Assembly: GCA_039545355.1 (NCBI GenBank)
Contig: BCJJ01000044.1
Coordinates: 1-64,000, forward strand
DNA: 64,000 nt
From: Trichosporon coremiiforme
Lineage: Eukaryota > Basidiomycota > Tremellomycetes > Trichosporonales > Trichosporonaceae
Direction of reading: 5' to 3'
Numbering within the stretch: position 1 is the first letter of the stretch; each line of letters starts with the position of its first letter. Made by a program: the position numbers and the translations under genes. Positions 11,740 to 23,297 of this stretch are shown here, in pieces. The notes beneath the pieces were generated by a model. It was not told the origin of the DNA, did no database searches, and saw nothing but the letters and a program-made list of their open reading frames with translations.

Positions 11740-14700
11740 CTAATACGGTTTCAACTCCTCGCGCTCGCGCAGCATGCCGTACTCGTAGTCGCCAGTGATC
11801 GGCGCTGGCTCCTCCCCATCGCTGCCTTCTTCCTCCTCTTCTTCGTCCACCCAGAAGTTATCGGTGCCTACCCGGATGCGGATCCCTCGCTCGTACATCG
11901 ACTCGGCGATGGAGCTCAGCTCTCGAGGCGTAAAGTGGGACCGCAAGGCAGGAGAGAACGGTAGGAGATAGATATCTGATGGTTAGTTGACGTCTATGCT
12001 GCCCAAACTCACCCTTGCACCCGCCTACGGCGGCGATTGCGCGATAACAGAGTGCCTTCGCAGCGCTTGGTCGTCCCATCAGACTCTCAAACTCGATGTA
12101 GAGTGTCCACAGTGCCGCGGAGCGTTTGCCGGATGTGGTGTTGACGCTCCGGTCCAGTGCTCGGCGAACACGCTCAGCACCTCCGCCTCGAGAATCCCAG
12201 AACGTCCGAGCCGAGGCGATCGCCTCCGCCCAAACTGACCAAAGCATGGCGACGATGCCCTTGTCCTCCCCGGTGAGATCTGAGACTAGCCGTTGGATGC
12301 GGCCATACACTCGTCCACTGGCCTCACCCCAGAGGTACAGGGACAGGAACTCGGTGTTGTTGGGGTACTTGGCGATTGCGGATTCTAGCACCTCACGAGC
12401 GAGCGAGGCGGGAGTGGTGTGCCGGGACGCGTGGAAGTGGACAATCTTCACCAAGAGCTGGAGCATCTCTTCGGCTTGAGGGTGGCCGTCGGGGAGCTGA
12501 TGGATCAGCTTGGTGATATCGTCCCTGACAGCCTCGATGCCATCGGTGTAGTACGAGAAAAGGGAGCCAAGGAAGAGCTTGCTAGGGGACTCCGTGAGGC
12601 TAGACACGTAGTGCTAAGGTCAGTTCCTACCCCGCAATGTCAAACTAACTTGTCTAGACTTCAGAACTGAAATAGGGGAGGGCCGTTGAGGCTTGTAATC
12701 GGGAGTGGTGCAGGATTCTGCCGGGTCAGCGCTACGCAGACAAACTCTGAGCTCACCGATCAATTGCCGCTGCATCCCAGCAGCCATGACAAGTACTTCC
12801 AAGCATCGCTCGTCGTTGCCCTCCTCCCACTCCATTTCCGCCCAGGACGCCCACAACTCAGCCTCGTCGAGCTGGAGATTCTCGTCGTTGCTTTCCTGAA
12901 TACGCGCCATCGCCGATTGGATGGCAGTGACGTACACTTGCCGAGCAGCGGTGATCTTGCCACGTTGTCGTTCCAGTCGAGCATAACCATCCCAGAGGGC
13001 TAGATTATCTCTGTCCGATGACAGGATCTCCCTGGCCACCTTGACACCACTGGGGTCAGTTTGCCAAACACTGGGCTAACTCACGTTCTCGGAGACAGCG
13101 CAGCTTCGAACGCAAACAGGTTGAGGACGAAGGAAGGGTCGGGCACCTGCGGTCGCAGAAGGTTCAGCACGTTCCGAGCCAGGTCGACGTCGACATGGGC
13201 AACATCGAGCGCGGTGAGGTCCCGGAACCAGTGGCTGCCGGCAAACAGGCTGTCACGGCTCGACAGCCAAGACTTGACAGGGCTGGAGAACGCCGATGAC
13301 ATGAACCGCGGCGCCTCAGCCTCCATCGGCTCACCGCCGACGGTCTGCCAAGCGATGCGCTTGACACCCGGGCGGGGTGGCCAGAAAGCTGCACGCAGAC
13401 CCTCATTCTGAGCGACGGTCCAACGGAGTTGCGGATCTGTGGAAGCCGGAGATGAGGTGGGGACGTCAGGCGGCGTAAACGGCAGCCCGAGAAAGTTGAG
13501 GAAGGCAAAGATGAGCTGTAGCCGCGCTATGGGCGATTGGACCGGAAAGAGGAAGGGTAACACGTCCTCGAACAGGATGACGTGGAAGGGATCGTCGTCT
13601 GGGGCGCCCAGATCTCTCGCTCGGCCAGGTAGGGAGAAGGCTTTCTCGGCTTGTCTCTCGGATTCCAGCCATCGCTCGTGAGGAACGGAGGCGTCCGATG
13701 TGAAGTCTGGTGCCGTCGATATCGGGAAGCTAGCTTCCTCCAGAGACGCGTGCATCTCTTTCCAGCCCTTTCCGCCTGGCTCGCCGATGCGAGGTATCTC
13801 GGAGTCCCAAAAGTCCTCAAACTCTTGCAGCACGCCCGTGAACCACAGCACCCGATCAAACGGAGGCGCCGGTGCCCTAAGGTGGTCCGGTTTGAAGAAG
13901 GTGATCTCCATGAGCGCCTGGAAGGCGCCCAACGCACGCTCCGAGTAACCAGCCTGCTTCAGGAAGAGACACACGCGGAGGAAGAGGTAGACCATGTCTT
14001 CCTCGTGAGTTTCCACAGTGCGCACTGTGAGTCAGTTCATGCGCACAATTATGCAACTCACCGTCCGAGGTAGCTCGCAGTCGATCAAGGACTTCTATAT
14101 ACACGTTCACGACCTCGTCGATGCCGCCATCATTGCCACTGCTGCCAAGGCCCTGACCCTCCCTCCAATCAATGTACCCCAAATAGAGGCGAATCATTTC
14201 TTCCTCAGGAGCGCGGCTGCTGAGCTGGCTGATAACGTTCTGCCACCGCTGAGTGACCTTGTCAGCCGGCCAGAATGACTCTGCCGCGTGAAGAAAGGCG
14301 ATGTGCAGCTCGGTTGAGTAAAAGTTTGACCGGTGCGCGTTGAGCGCCCGCTCCAACAGCGACAGAGTGACCTCGGCGTTGGCTCGGGTGGTCGGCTGCG
14401 AAGCCTGGTCGACGCCGGTCTTGCGCACAGAACTCGGCTGCTCCTGCAGATGCAAAGTGGAGTACTTGATCCACTCCTTAACGTCGTCCGGGTGCTGAGA
14501 CAAGTGCCGCTCGAACTCCACTCGCTTCGCCTTCAGGCTGTCCTGCAGAGTTGTTACCTGCCCAAGCACACCTTCCAACTCGTCTTCGCTTTCTTCCTTC
14601 TCGTGCAAAATTGTTCGGTAGTCGGGCAAGTCGACAGCGGGCAGTCTCGCTTTCCGTCGATGGATGAGGGTGTAGTCGCCTAAGGGCTCGCTCTCCTCGC

Positions 14701-15693
14701 TACTTGGCCGCAACAGAATGCGCCCAAGGTGCCGCGAGGCTGAGCCCTCAAGAGGTTTGGCAGTGTACCTGGGAATCTGCTGTAAGCTATCCAACCCCTT
14801 TTGTAAGCTCACATAAGGTCGCCCCAGCTTGGCGATCTCGATACCTCTGTGCGTCCTGTCTCGCGAGTAGACGACGCGCAGCCCGTCATGGAGACCGAGA
14901 ATTCTGCCACCTGCCTGTCAGCTACACTAACTGAGAGCGAAAGCTTACCTGCATCCCGGCGGTACCTTGGTGTTGACTCAGATGACGTCAAGTTCCACCT
15001 GGCGATGTCCCGGTCTCCGACTGTATCGAGGAAGAACGCCTTCGACGGCAGAGGGGCCGCTGCCTGTTGAGCTGTCGTCCGAGCCTCGTACCACGGCACG
15101 CCGTCTTCTTCCACCCTGACGGTTTCGTTCTTCGGAGCGGCGTTTACCAACTCCTCCGCGCGCTTGCGGTCGCGGCGGCGTCGATCCTCCTTCTCCTTCC
15201 TTTGCTCGTCATCGTCGTCGTGTCGTGATGACCTCGAGCGGTCATGGAGCTTGTCCCGGGCGTCACGCTTTTCATGCTTATCCCGTCGGTGATCGAGATC
15301 ACGATCCCTCTCGCGATCACGGTTACGATCCCGGTCGCCTTCGCGATCTCTGTCACGATCCCTTTTTCGGTCCTTGTCCGTCCTCCGTCGATCATCGGCG
15401 CGTTCCCGTGACCTATCACGATCGTGGTATCTCTTCCGATCCCTATCCCTTTCTCTGTCTCTCAACCTATCCCTTCTCCTGCGGTCGTCGTCTCGGTCTC
15501 TGGAGCTGTCTCTCCGCCTCCTTTCACGGTCACGCTCTTCTGAGGGTGGACGAGACCGCTTCTTGTCGGCCGTCTTCGCAGGTCCGCTTAGGTCGATGTC
15601 CGGAAACGATGAGAAAGCCGGGGCCTTCGAAGGTCCCGCCTTGAGCTCCGGTAACTCCGGAAACGACGAGAACGACGTCGGTAGGCCGCTCAT
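11740..15693 (-). CDS. NRL1: NRDE-2 family protein (S. pombe Nrl1 type), nuclear RNA processing factor
   Basis: Seven exons (minus): 15693-14949, 14910-14062, 14024-13085, 13049-12757, 12717-12650, 12613-12013 and 11975-11740; 1243 aa. All six introns are 35-39 nt. NRDE-2 proteins bind the helicase Mtr4 and spliceosomal factors and act in nuclear RNA surveillance and splicing. Residues ~45-150 are a long Arg/Asp/Ser-rich tract, typical for the family N-terminus. HAT/TPR-like helical repeats follow (for example DDVKEWIKYSTLHLQ, and a block with LALWDGYARLERQRGKI). The block DDDPFHVILFEDVLPFLFP matches the conserved NRDE-2 core. The C-terminus is acidic. The start is the first ATG; the frame is open a little further upstream but has no ATG. 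Confidence 0.9.
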
Positions 15694-15773
15694 GCTCGTG
15701 GTTGATGAATGCACAAAATCGGCTTGGACGGTTGTTGTCACTGACGTCTAGAAGTGGAGGGTGGGTGGCGGGT

Positions 15774-15779
15774 CACGTG
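15774..15779. promoter_or_regulatory. CACGTG E-box upstream of the NRDE-2 gene
   Basis: A palindromic CACGTG, followed by GATGTCATCA, lies 81 bp upstream of the NRDE-2 start codon. It is the core site of bHLH factors (Cbf1/Pho4/SREBP type) in fungi. Function here is inferred from position only. Confidence 0.3.
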
Positions 15780-15901
15780 ATGTCATCATTTGCAGACCTT
15801 CCTCAAGTGCTGCTGGGAGCGCGAATTGTTTGCGTTATCTGTGGTTGGATGCATGGAGTACAAGTACAGGTGTGGTAAACTAATAAGAGCTCTATGTTTG
15901 C

Positions 15902-16906
15902 TTAGACAAGAAGAACAGAGTTGATGCAGCCATCGTTCTCGGGGTTGTTGGTGATCTGGGCGTATTCTGACAGTTAGCAGTGAAGCGGAGCTTGTAACTC
16001 ACTCGACCAAACGACCTTTCCTCCCGTGGTGACCATACCAAGCTCGCTGACGTTGACCTCGATGATGGTACCCTTCGTGAGAACACCAAGAGAAGTGTAC
16101 ATCGGCGACTGGGGGTTCTTCTTGACACCGAGAATCGGCAGCTGGAACGTCGTCTTGAGCTCGGCTGAGCAGAGTTAGCACTTCCGTGGGGCTTAAACTC
16201 ACGATGCGTGACGTTGGCCTTGTTCATACGAAGGGCCATGGGGCGGATGAAGCGCTCGAGCTTGACAGGCTTACGGGTAAAGCCCTCACCAACAAACGTG
16301 TGCTTGTTGACCATACGCTTCCAGCTCTTGCCCTTGTGCTTTCCAGTCTTGATGACCTTGAACATCTCCTCCTCGGCAATACCACGGACCTTGGGCAGGG
16401 GAACGGAGTACTTGGCGGCGCGGTCCTTCCTGCGGTCCTTGATGGCGGAGGAGAGCGCCTTGGCGTCCTTCTGGCCCTCACGGTCAAGCAGATAAGCGGG
16501 AAGCGCACCCTCCTTGACGGCGCCGTCGTCCTTCTGCTTGACGTTGCGCTCGTCGTGGGCCTTGAGCTTCTTCTTCATCTGCACCTTCTCGGCGTGTCGT
16601 CGGGCGTGCATCATCTTGGCCTTGTGACCGACCATCTTCTGCATGGTCGCCGACTGCTTGTGGACCTCACGCGCCTCACGCTTGCGCCTGCCGTTAGCAA
16701 ACTTTCAGCGGGTCTCGGACCTACTTCTTCTCCTCATAGTCCATACGGCGACCGTGCCGCCTACGGTGCTCATCCATGTAATCGTTCTGTGCGCGAGGTT
16801 AGTTCCCGAGCGAAGGTGTGATCGGCGACCCGCGACCGATATCGGTAGAAGTACGAACCTGAGGCTGAGGAAGTTAGCATGCACATATACGCATCCGGCT
16901 CACCAT
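15902..16906 (-). CDS. NSA2: ribosome biogenesis protein NSA2 (60S precursor factor)
   Basis: Six exons (minus): 16906-16904 (only the ATG), 16864-16859 (6-nt microexon encoding Pro-Gln), 16786-16725, 16687-16203, 16164-16003 and 15966-15902; 260 aa, the normal family length. NSA2 joins nuclear pre-60S particles and is needed for 27S rRNA cleavage; its C-terminal half resembles ribosomal protein S8e. The conserved opening MPQNDY is only produced if the microexon is included. [16 protein letters not shown] and the C-terminus [10 protein letters not shown] also match the family. The start-codon exon is followed directly by GTGAGC. It shares a 220-bp divergent promoter with the G-patch protein PXR1, another ribosome-biogenesis gene. 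Confidence 0.95.
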
Positions 16907-17126
16907 TGTGAATTATTCTCGCTGTAGGTGTAGTGTGTAGTGAGTGGATGCCCTGGTGAGAGCGACGTAGTGATGAGGAAGGAACACCTGCGATAATGGG
17001 TGGCGGGGCCGGGCGACTGACGTTCGGCGTCAAAATTTCTGATCCCGGAGGTCCACCTACGAGATTGAGATTTCGGACCACACGACCAATGTTGAAATCT
17101 GTCAACAATTCACCACCGGCAGTACC
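16907..17126. promoter_or_regulatory. divergent NSA2/PXR1 promoter with RRPE-like core
   Basis: This is the 220 bp between two head-to-head ribosome-biogenesis genes. AAAATTT at 17032-17038 matches the core of the yeast RRPE element, and a GTGATGAGG about 60 bp away resembles half of a PAC site. A CCAAT lies near 17090. No TATA box is evident. Regulation by a ribi programme is an inference from these motifs and the gene pair. Confidence 0.4.
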
Positions 17127-18361
17127 ATGGGTCTCGCGCAGAGGAAAGAGAAGCGTGAGTGCATGAATGGGAGCGTTGCTCACCCCAGAACGCATCGGGT
17201 ACGACCCGCGTAACCTGACATGGGCGAACGATAAGGACCGCTTCTCCCTCAAGCACATGAGCAAGCTCGGATGGGAGGAGGGCTCCGGAATCGGCAAGGA
17301 CGCGACCGGTCGTTCGACTCACATCGCCGTCATGCGAAAGATGGACAACACTGGTATCGGTATGGGCCGCGCCAAGAAGGAGGGCGACGAGCTCAGCGCC
17401 GGTGCCGGCCAGGCCGGAGCTGGTCTCGAAGACGTCCTCAAGCGGTTAGCGTCGAGGAAGAATACCCCGTCGACCACTGCCGAGCCTTCTCCCGTCTCTA
17501 CGCCGACTGAGTCAAGTCCGGGTCCGTCGTCTATGCGCAACAAGATGGCGTGAGTAACCCTGCATGCTGCTTATTGCTAACTATAGTTCTCGCCAGCGCC
17601 ACCTCCACTCCAAGCGGTTAGCTTCCCAGTCTCCTGCCGCGCTCGCCGAGATCCTCGGTGTCCCGGTGTCTTCGCTCCCTGCGACTCCGACTGAGTCGCC
17701 TTCGGCTTCTGGCGCTTCTACCCCGGCCGCGAAGGAGTCTTCGCCCGAGGCCAGCACGCCTGCCGAGACCACGCCCGCCGAGACGGATGGCGAGCCCCAG
17801 CGTCTCTCGCTCGAGACCATCACGACCTCCAAGATGTCCGTCTCCGACTACTTCCGCCAGAAGCTGCGTGAGAAGGCCCTTGCCCGCCAGGCCGCGAGCG
17901 GATCAAGTACGCCGGCACCGACGCTTTCCGCGGGCAGCCTCGCGGTCATGGAGGACGTCAAAATCACGCAGGATGGCGTCGGATGGGAGGGAACGAAGAT
18001 GAAGTTCGAGGATGTCGAGACCGAGCTCGCGGACCTGGGACCGAACTACGAGCGTCCGGGAGAGGAAAGCCCGTCCTCGTCATCTGCCGAGTCAACGGAG
18101 GAGCCCAAGAAGGAGAAGAAGTCGAAGGGCAAGGAGAAGGCGTCGAACGACGAGAAGGCGGCGAAGAAGGCGCGCAAGGAGGAGAAGCGCGCGAAGAAGG
18201 AGGAGAAGGAGGAGAAGCGCCGGCGGAAGGAGGAGAAAAAGGCCGCAAAGGCTGAGAAGGAGGCTAAGAAGGAGAGCAAGGACAAGAAGAGGAAACGCGA
18301 CGACGAGAAGGACGGCGAGGACGACGGCAAGAAGCGCAAGTCCAAGTCGAAGAAAGACTAG
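17127..18361 (+). CDS. PXR1: G-patch protein PXR1 (PinX1 homologue)
   Basis: Exons 17127-17154, 17189-17549 and 17587-18361 encode 387 aa; introns are 34 and 37 nt. PXR1/Gno1 activates the DEAH helicase Prp43 in rRNA and snoRNA processing in the nucleolus and can restrain telomerase. The N-terminus MGLAQRKEKQRIG and the G-patch (about residues 12-57, DPRNLTWANDKDRFSLKHM, then LGWEEGSGIGKDATG) are diagnostic. The segment VSDYFRQKLREKALARQ matches the central conserved helix. The last ~85 residues are a Lys/Glu/Arg-rich nucleolar tail (KKE/KKD type). The first splice restores the family's QRIG sequence, which supports the 28-nt first exon. Confidence 0.95.
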
Positions 18362-19752
18362 GCGCTCGAGGGAGGGGGTTCTGGGTATCACATCTGTTAC
18401 TGTATGCATATTCTGGGATAATCGCGCAGGTTACTGACGCCACCTGACATGCTCGTTACTCGCTCTCACTGCAGGTATGCCCGTACAGCCGAGGGCCCCG
18501 TCCCACCCCGCGCACGGCCGAGAGTGAGGACGCTCGTAGGAGATGACGGACAATTCTTGAAACCTCGACACGAGGAATCACGCAGGTACGCCGGGAGCCG
18601 GACCGACGGACGACCTTGCACTATAGGAAGCGGGGACCTGGGGCAAGACCATCGTGTTGAGCGCTATCGGCGTTGGGCGTCGGCAAGTGCGGCGGGCGTA
18701 GGGCCGAATGGACGGGCGTATGGTCGAGCGCGGGCGCCAGTGGCGGATCCGGCTTGCGTCCCGGCTTGGCCAGGAGCGTCTCGGCTCTACCGAGCGCGCC
18801 GAGCGCGTGTGCTCTGGGAACGCTGCGCCCTGCTGGGTCGAGAACAATGAACGAGGGTGAAACCGGGATACGCAGGCACCTCGTGCACACTGTCTGGACA
18901 GGATATACTGGTCGGCCCGGCGAGGCGCCCAAACGCGAAGAGCGTGCACGAGGAACGAGCGCAATGAGGGCAATGAAGCAATTAGGGGAAGGAGCTGGGC
19001 GCCCATACCCCAGTCTCATACCTGTCGGGGACCCGACTGCTCGCTGACAGAAGATAGGTGTCAAGCTAGGCAAACAACGGTCAGTGCGCGTCAGTGCACG
19101 CCAGGGAAAAGTAGGGCAGAGCAGGGCGAGACGGGGCACGATAGGGGGCGCCGAGCGGTGAGTACTCGCCGGCACGCCACGCGCGGGGGCCATTGCAGAT
19201 AAGACCACGGGTCGCGCGTGTTGACGGGTGCTTGGGCGGACACAGGGATGGCCAGGGGTGAATGGAATGACAATGGCCTAGGTATTCCCCGCCCAAGGAA
19301 GCGCCAAACATGCGCCAGATGAACACGTTGGGTACGTTGGGGGCCTGGGACATGGCGCCTCCTCCGCCGCCTCCGTGCACCGCTTCTCGGAACGCTTTCG
19401 GAATAGTGAGGGACTGTGAGGGACTCACTGGGACTAATGCGCCGATTGCTGCTCGCTGCTGGCCGGATAGAGGGTAAGGGGACTGCATGGTATCGATGGT
19501 AATGGATACAACCGAAGTGGGAGGGGTCGAGGGCGAATGGAGAAGGGCAGAAGTCTCAGACTCGTGACTGGGTCATGACTCAGACCAGATGCTGATCGGA
19601 CACCAGACGACCTTGCTGTGGATGGGCTTTTAGGGGTTATGAGGGGTTATTGGGCTCTCAGGGCCAGAACTCTTTGGAGATCAGACACAACCAGCGTGTC
19701 CCCGAGCGCAGGGCGTGGACCTGCGCCGCTCTGCGCCACTCTCTCACTCTCT
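18362..19752. other. intergenic stretch, no supported gene
   Basis: Open frames on both strands are short and overlapping. The only one with some character is on minus at 19081-19488 (135 codons). It has a Gly-run and NVPNVFIWRMFGASLGGEYLG, with GTGAGT near its start, but no family, no second exon and no supporting codon pattern were found. The remaining sequence is GC-rich and unremarkable. Confidence 0.4.
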
Positions 19753-19922
19753 CTACTCAAGGATCAGGATATCGTAGCAGTAGACGCAGCGCCAGCTGTC
19801 CTCGTCGTACGGGACCCACTCGCACGGGTCTCGGTGTCAGCGCTGTCCATCATTTCGCCATCGCCAGGTCGTCGAGACTCACTTCCGCGGTTGTAACCGG
19901 TAGCGTCGCCAGCGCAAGCCAT
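19753..19922 (-). CDS. microprotein 1, C-x-Y-C type, 38 aa (novel family)
   Basis: Two exons (minus), 19922-19883 and 19829-19753, flank a 53-nt phase-1 intron (GTGAGT donor, GCTGACACCGAG acceptor region). The product is 38 aa and ends in SWRCVYCYDILILE. Cysteines lie at positions 3, 16, 29 and 32. Key features are a W-V pair four residues after the splice point, then eight residues, then C-x-Y-C. The upstream region on the coding strand is a long pyrimidine-rich tract, typical of promoters here. A second gene 0.5 kb away shares intron phase, intron size and motif spacing, which is the main evidence that both are real. The paired cysteines suggest a minimal zinc-binding knuckle (inference). 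No known family was recognised. Confidence 0.6.
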
Positions 19923-20417
19923 TGTTGATACTGAGTGTGGTGGTTCGGAGAGAGAGCTGAGTAGGAGAAGAGGATGAAGTGAAGTTCAAAGCGAAGCGCG
20001 AAGTCGAAAGGCGAAAGGAAGAGAGGGACTGATGGTCCGGGTCGGTCGTTGGGAGAAAAGAGATTAAGGACGAAAGGAGGTTGAGAGTTGGGAATCATGA
20101 GACCGGCTGGATGACCCCGCCTTTTACCTCTTACTGCTCGATGGATGCACACAACTTTTTTTGGGCACTGCATCGTCGCCCTCCTCTAAGTGCGTAGTTC
20201 ATAGCTCCTCAGAGCACCCAGAGCACACCTAAACTGCTTCACGTTTCACACTCGCGCTGCACGCTCGCAAGCACGCAAGCTCGCACTCTCGGTCTCTTCG
20301 CGTGAACCTCCATACGCCGCTGCCACACGCCCACACTCGTCACGCCATCTCGTCGTCGCCCGCTGAGAGCAGCGTTAGAGTGCGAAATCTCTCCGTCCGC
20401 AGTTCATCACAGGCCCC
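19923..20417. promoter_or_regulatory. upstream region of microprotein gene 1
   Basis: On the minus (coding) strand the first ~150 bp are strongly pyrimidine-rich. Further upstream is GTAAAAGGCGGGG at about 20115-20130, a weak TATA-like site. No coding sequence is seen. Confidence 0.3.
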
Positions 20418-20595
20418 TCACACGGCGAACCGACAGTACGTGCAAGTGTGTAAATGCGTTGACTCGTTCCAGACCCATGCGTGTCGGTCTGCGCCTTCAG
20501 TTCGGTGAGATCTCATCTCGCACCAATCTCGCTGACTCACCTCCAGAGTTGCTACCGTCGCCATTGCCGAAGCAGAACACATCCAATGCACACAT
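20418..20595 (-). CDS. microprotein 2, C-x-Y-C type, 41 aa (paralogue of microprotein 1)
   Basis: Two exons (minus), 20595-20541 and 20488-20418, flank a 52-nt phase-1 intron (GTGAGT; branch GAACTGAAGG; GCGCAG acceptor). The product is 41 aa, begins MCALDVFCFGNGDG and ends HTCTYCRFAV. As in its neighbour, four residues separate the splice junction from a W-V pair. Nine residues then lead to C-x-Y-C close to the C-terminus. The reading frame, intron phase, intron length and tandem same-strand placement agree with duplication from a common ancestor. A Gly/Asn/Ser linker precedes the splice site. It lies 355 bp downstream of the REX1 stop on the same strand. Confidence 0.55.
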
Positions 20596-20950
20596 ACACG
20601 GGAATGAGAGCAAGTGAAAGGTGACGGTGTGTGGGTCACCAACGTACAGCACCGTTGCACACTCTTATGCACTCGTGGACGCTTGGCGCGCTCTCCGGTT
20701 CGGAGTTTGCGAGCTATGCGAGACCGCGTTGTAAACAATGAGCTGAGACACCGGATACGGACCGGCGGTCACCGGCGACGCCAATCAATCGTTATCGGCA
20801 CCGACAAAACGCGACAATACGGACGACTAGAGTACAGCATAACATACGGTGTATGATGGAGGTATATCAATGCGGGGTTGCAGTGGAGCACGTCTATTTT
20901 CCTTGCTTGACCTGTACAGTGCGCGACTTGTCTTGCCATTCCTTGACCTG

Positions 20951-23101
20951 CTAGCTGGCGAGCTTCTTGACACAAAAGAATCCCATCCCTTCCCTGGTCT
21001 TGCCGACCTCCACCTCCAGGGCGCGGTCGTCCTCAGTCGTCCACTGGACGTCGTGGTCTCCCTCGGGTCCCTTCTCACGGTAGCTCTTCTCCCACCGTTG
21101 CCGGCGAGCAGCAAGCTGCAACATGGGGCGAGGGTCGCTGTGACCAGTGAGCAGGATCAGGGCCGAATTGTCAGGCAGAGCAGCATGGATGCGGCTGAGA
21201 CGCTCATCGAAACGTTTCAGAGCAGCTCCGACTTCCTCCTCAGGAGCATCGCTGTCGTCGTTCTCGCCATCCTGCGAGTTCCCTATGGTTGTTAGTGAAA
21301 TTTGTTTCAGCACAACTCACAATGCTGAACCTGGCTGAGCTCCGTCAGACGAGCGAACGTGTAATCGTACTTGACAACACCCGAGACAATCGCATCGGTG
21401 ACCTCGTCGTCTGTCTTGCAGGGCACAACATCAGTCGCACTCGCGCCAAACCATGAGCGCGGATTGCCGTAGTCCGCCACAAGAGAAGTGCGTTTAGGGC
21501 CCTTCGGGTTGGATGAGTAGCGGCTGAGGCGCGTGAAGATGGACTCTGTGTCAACGGACGGGTCCCCAAAGTCAGGACCTGTGGTCAGCCTCATGCGTTT
21601 AACTGTCAGACTTACCATGAGCCAGTTTCATCTTCACGAGGTCAACGCAGGTCCTCGCATCCTCCTCAGAGTCGTGTCCGCCCGCGTCATTCTGGATTGT
21701 CTTTGCCAGCCAGCGCTGCGCTAGCCACTTGAGACCAGGTTTGTACGGCGGTCCCCTGGCGTGGCGGAAGATAACTGTGGTGTCGATGACAAGAGGGTGA
21801 CGGATCTTGAGCGCAGCAAGGTCGCAGTCCAGAGAGTGACCCAGAAGAATGGTATGCGGCGTGATCAAGGGGTTTTCTCCGGTGACGAGAGCCTCTTGGA
21901 CAGTCTCCAATGTGTGCGAAGCTGTGGCAAGACGCTCCGGCGTGATGCCACTGTACTGCGTCAGGTGGTCCGTCACAGGCTTGGGAGGGGTGACGAGTTC
22001 GTCAAAGACAACCTTTCCCTCCAGGTCCACAATGGATACACGGGCAAGCTCCTGGCCGTCCTCGCTCAAGCACATCTCACAGTCGATGGCAAGAACGGGG
22101 TACTGTCCTCCAGGAGGTAGGCCCTTGGCTTGAGGGGTTTCGACCCAGCCCTCCTCACCGCGAACATTGCCCCTCCTCCTGCGACCCTGCTCATCAACAA
22201 TGACAGGGCGCGGGCCTCCCAACGACGCTCCAGCCGTTGAGAAGTCGCGTGCGTCCACGATCTGAGGGCGAGATGCGAGTGACTCCTCGACCTCAGCCGG
22301 AATCTCTCCCGGAACATAAACGTCGTCGGAAGCCTCTACATAGGAGGGAAGGCGATACCCATTGGCAAGCATCTGGTTCGGAGTGCAGAGGTACAAGACA
22401 GGGGTGGAGTTCTCCCTGGACGCCTCTGAAGAGTCAGCCAAATACATCGAGAATCACTTACCCAGAACACGCTTCGCGTCCGCGTCCCTCTTCCGCTTCA
22501 TATACTCTGGTAAGGGGCTCTGCAACAATGTGCCCATAACACTGTGGAGCTTTCGCTGGTCTCCAGGCGCCCGGACGGGGCAACCATACATGAACAGTTT
22601 CGGAATCGTTGGCACTTGAGCTGATGGCAGTTCTCCCGGGGCAAACGATGACGGTCGCGTAAGGAAAGGCAAAGAAGCCGCTGGGCTCATAGTTGGGAGT
22701 CCGAGGTGGGAAGGAAGCAGACCCGTAGCAAGCACGACAACCGTATGGGAGACATAGGAGGGGTTCTGAGGTCAGCTAGAGCAGATCACTATAACCTACG
22801 TCAACAACAATCCAGGACGGCTTCTGAGCGTCGGCTGCAATGTACAGCGACAGGTCGCGGATGTGCTGAACGTTAGCTGAGCTCTCAACCTTTGAAGCTA
22901 CAGGTGCGTTCGGTTACTCACTGCTATACCAATCTTCTTCCCTGTCCTGAAATAGCTCGTATCGTATTGGAACTGAGGGCGATGCTTGTCGAGACGCTTC
23001 TTCTTTCGCTTCTCCACCTTGGTGAACCCGTCATCCAAGGGCGGAGTCGCCGACGGAGAGCCAGTAGGAGCTGCTTTGCGCTTTAAATCAAGCCTCTCCA
23101 T
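20951..23101 (-). CDS. REX1: RNA exonuclease REX1 (RNH70), DEDDh 3'-5' exonuclease
   Basis: Six exons (minus): 23101-22922, 22865-22800, 22765-22462, 22425-21616, 21578-21321 and 21282-20951; introns 34-56 nt; 649 aa. REX1 trims 3' ends of 5S rRNA, tRNA precursors and snRNAs in the nucleus. The exonuclease core starts near residue 295 with AIDCEMC (catalytic D and E). GHSLDCDL carries the second Asp and HDSEEDA the His/Asp of the DEDDh set. The block SGITPERL is also typical. The N-terminus has a basic KRKKKRLDKHR stretch, a likely nuclear signal. The acidic C-terminal part contains GMGFFCVKK at its end. It is divergent from MGS1. Confidence 0.94.
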
Positions 23102-23297
23102 ACCGCGTTCGATGTAATGTAGTGAGGGAAGGTGGTTGCTTTGGAGCGGTCGATTGTCAACATGAAGTGGCCCGACATTCTGCGAATGCACGTGATCGGT
23201 GGCGGCATGTTCGGTTAAACTTCGGAGATCGGTGGCCAAGGAGGTTGACGCGACTGACGCGTTCATGTTCTGGTTCTCATACTCTCTCAACATCAAA
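23102..23297. promoter_or_regulatory. divergent REX1/MGS1 promoter
   Basis: This is the 196 bp between two start codons pointing away from each other. A CACGTG E-box lies at 23189-23194 near the middle. No TATA box was seen. Confidence 0.4.

Noticed and set aside
15144..15650. plus-strand proteins rich in Arg/Ser or His/Asp opposite the NRDE-2 N-terminus
   Set aside because: They are antisense shadows of the Arg/Asp repeat in NRDE-2.
19081..19488. 135-codon minus-strand protein
   Set aside because: It has no family, no clear splice continuation and low-complexity composition; kept only as a remark in the intergenic entry.
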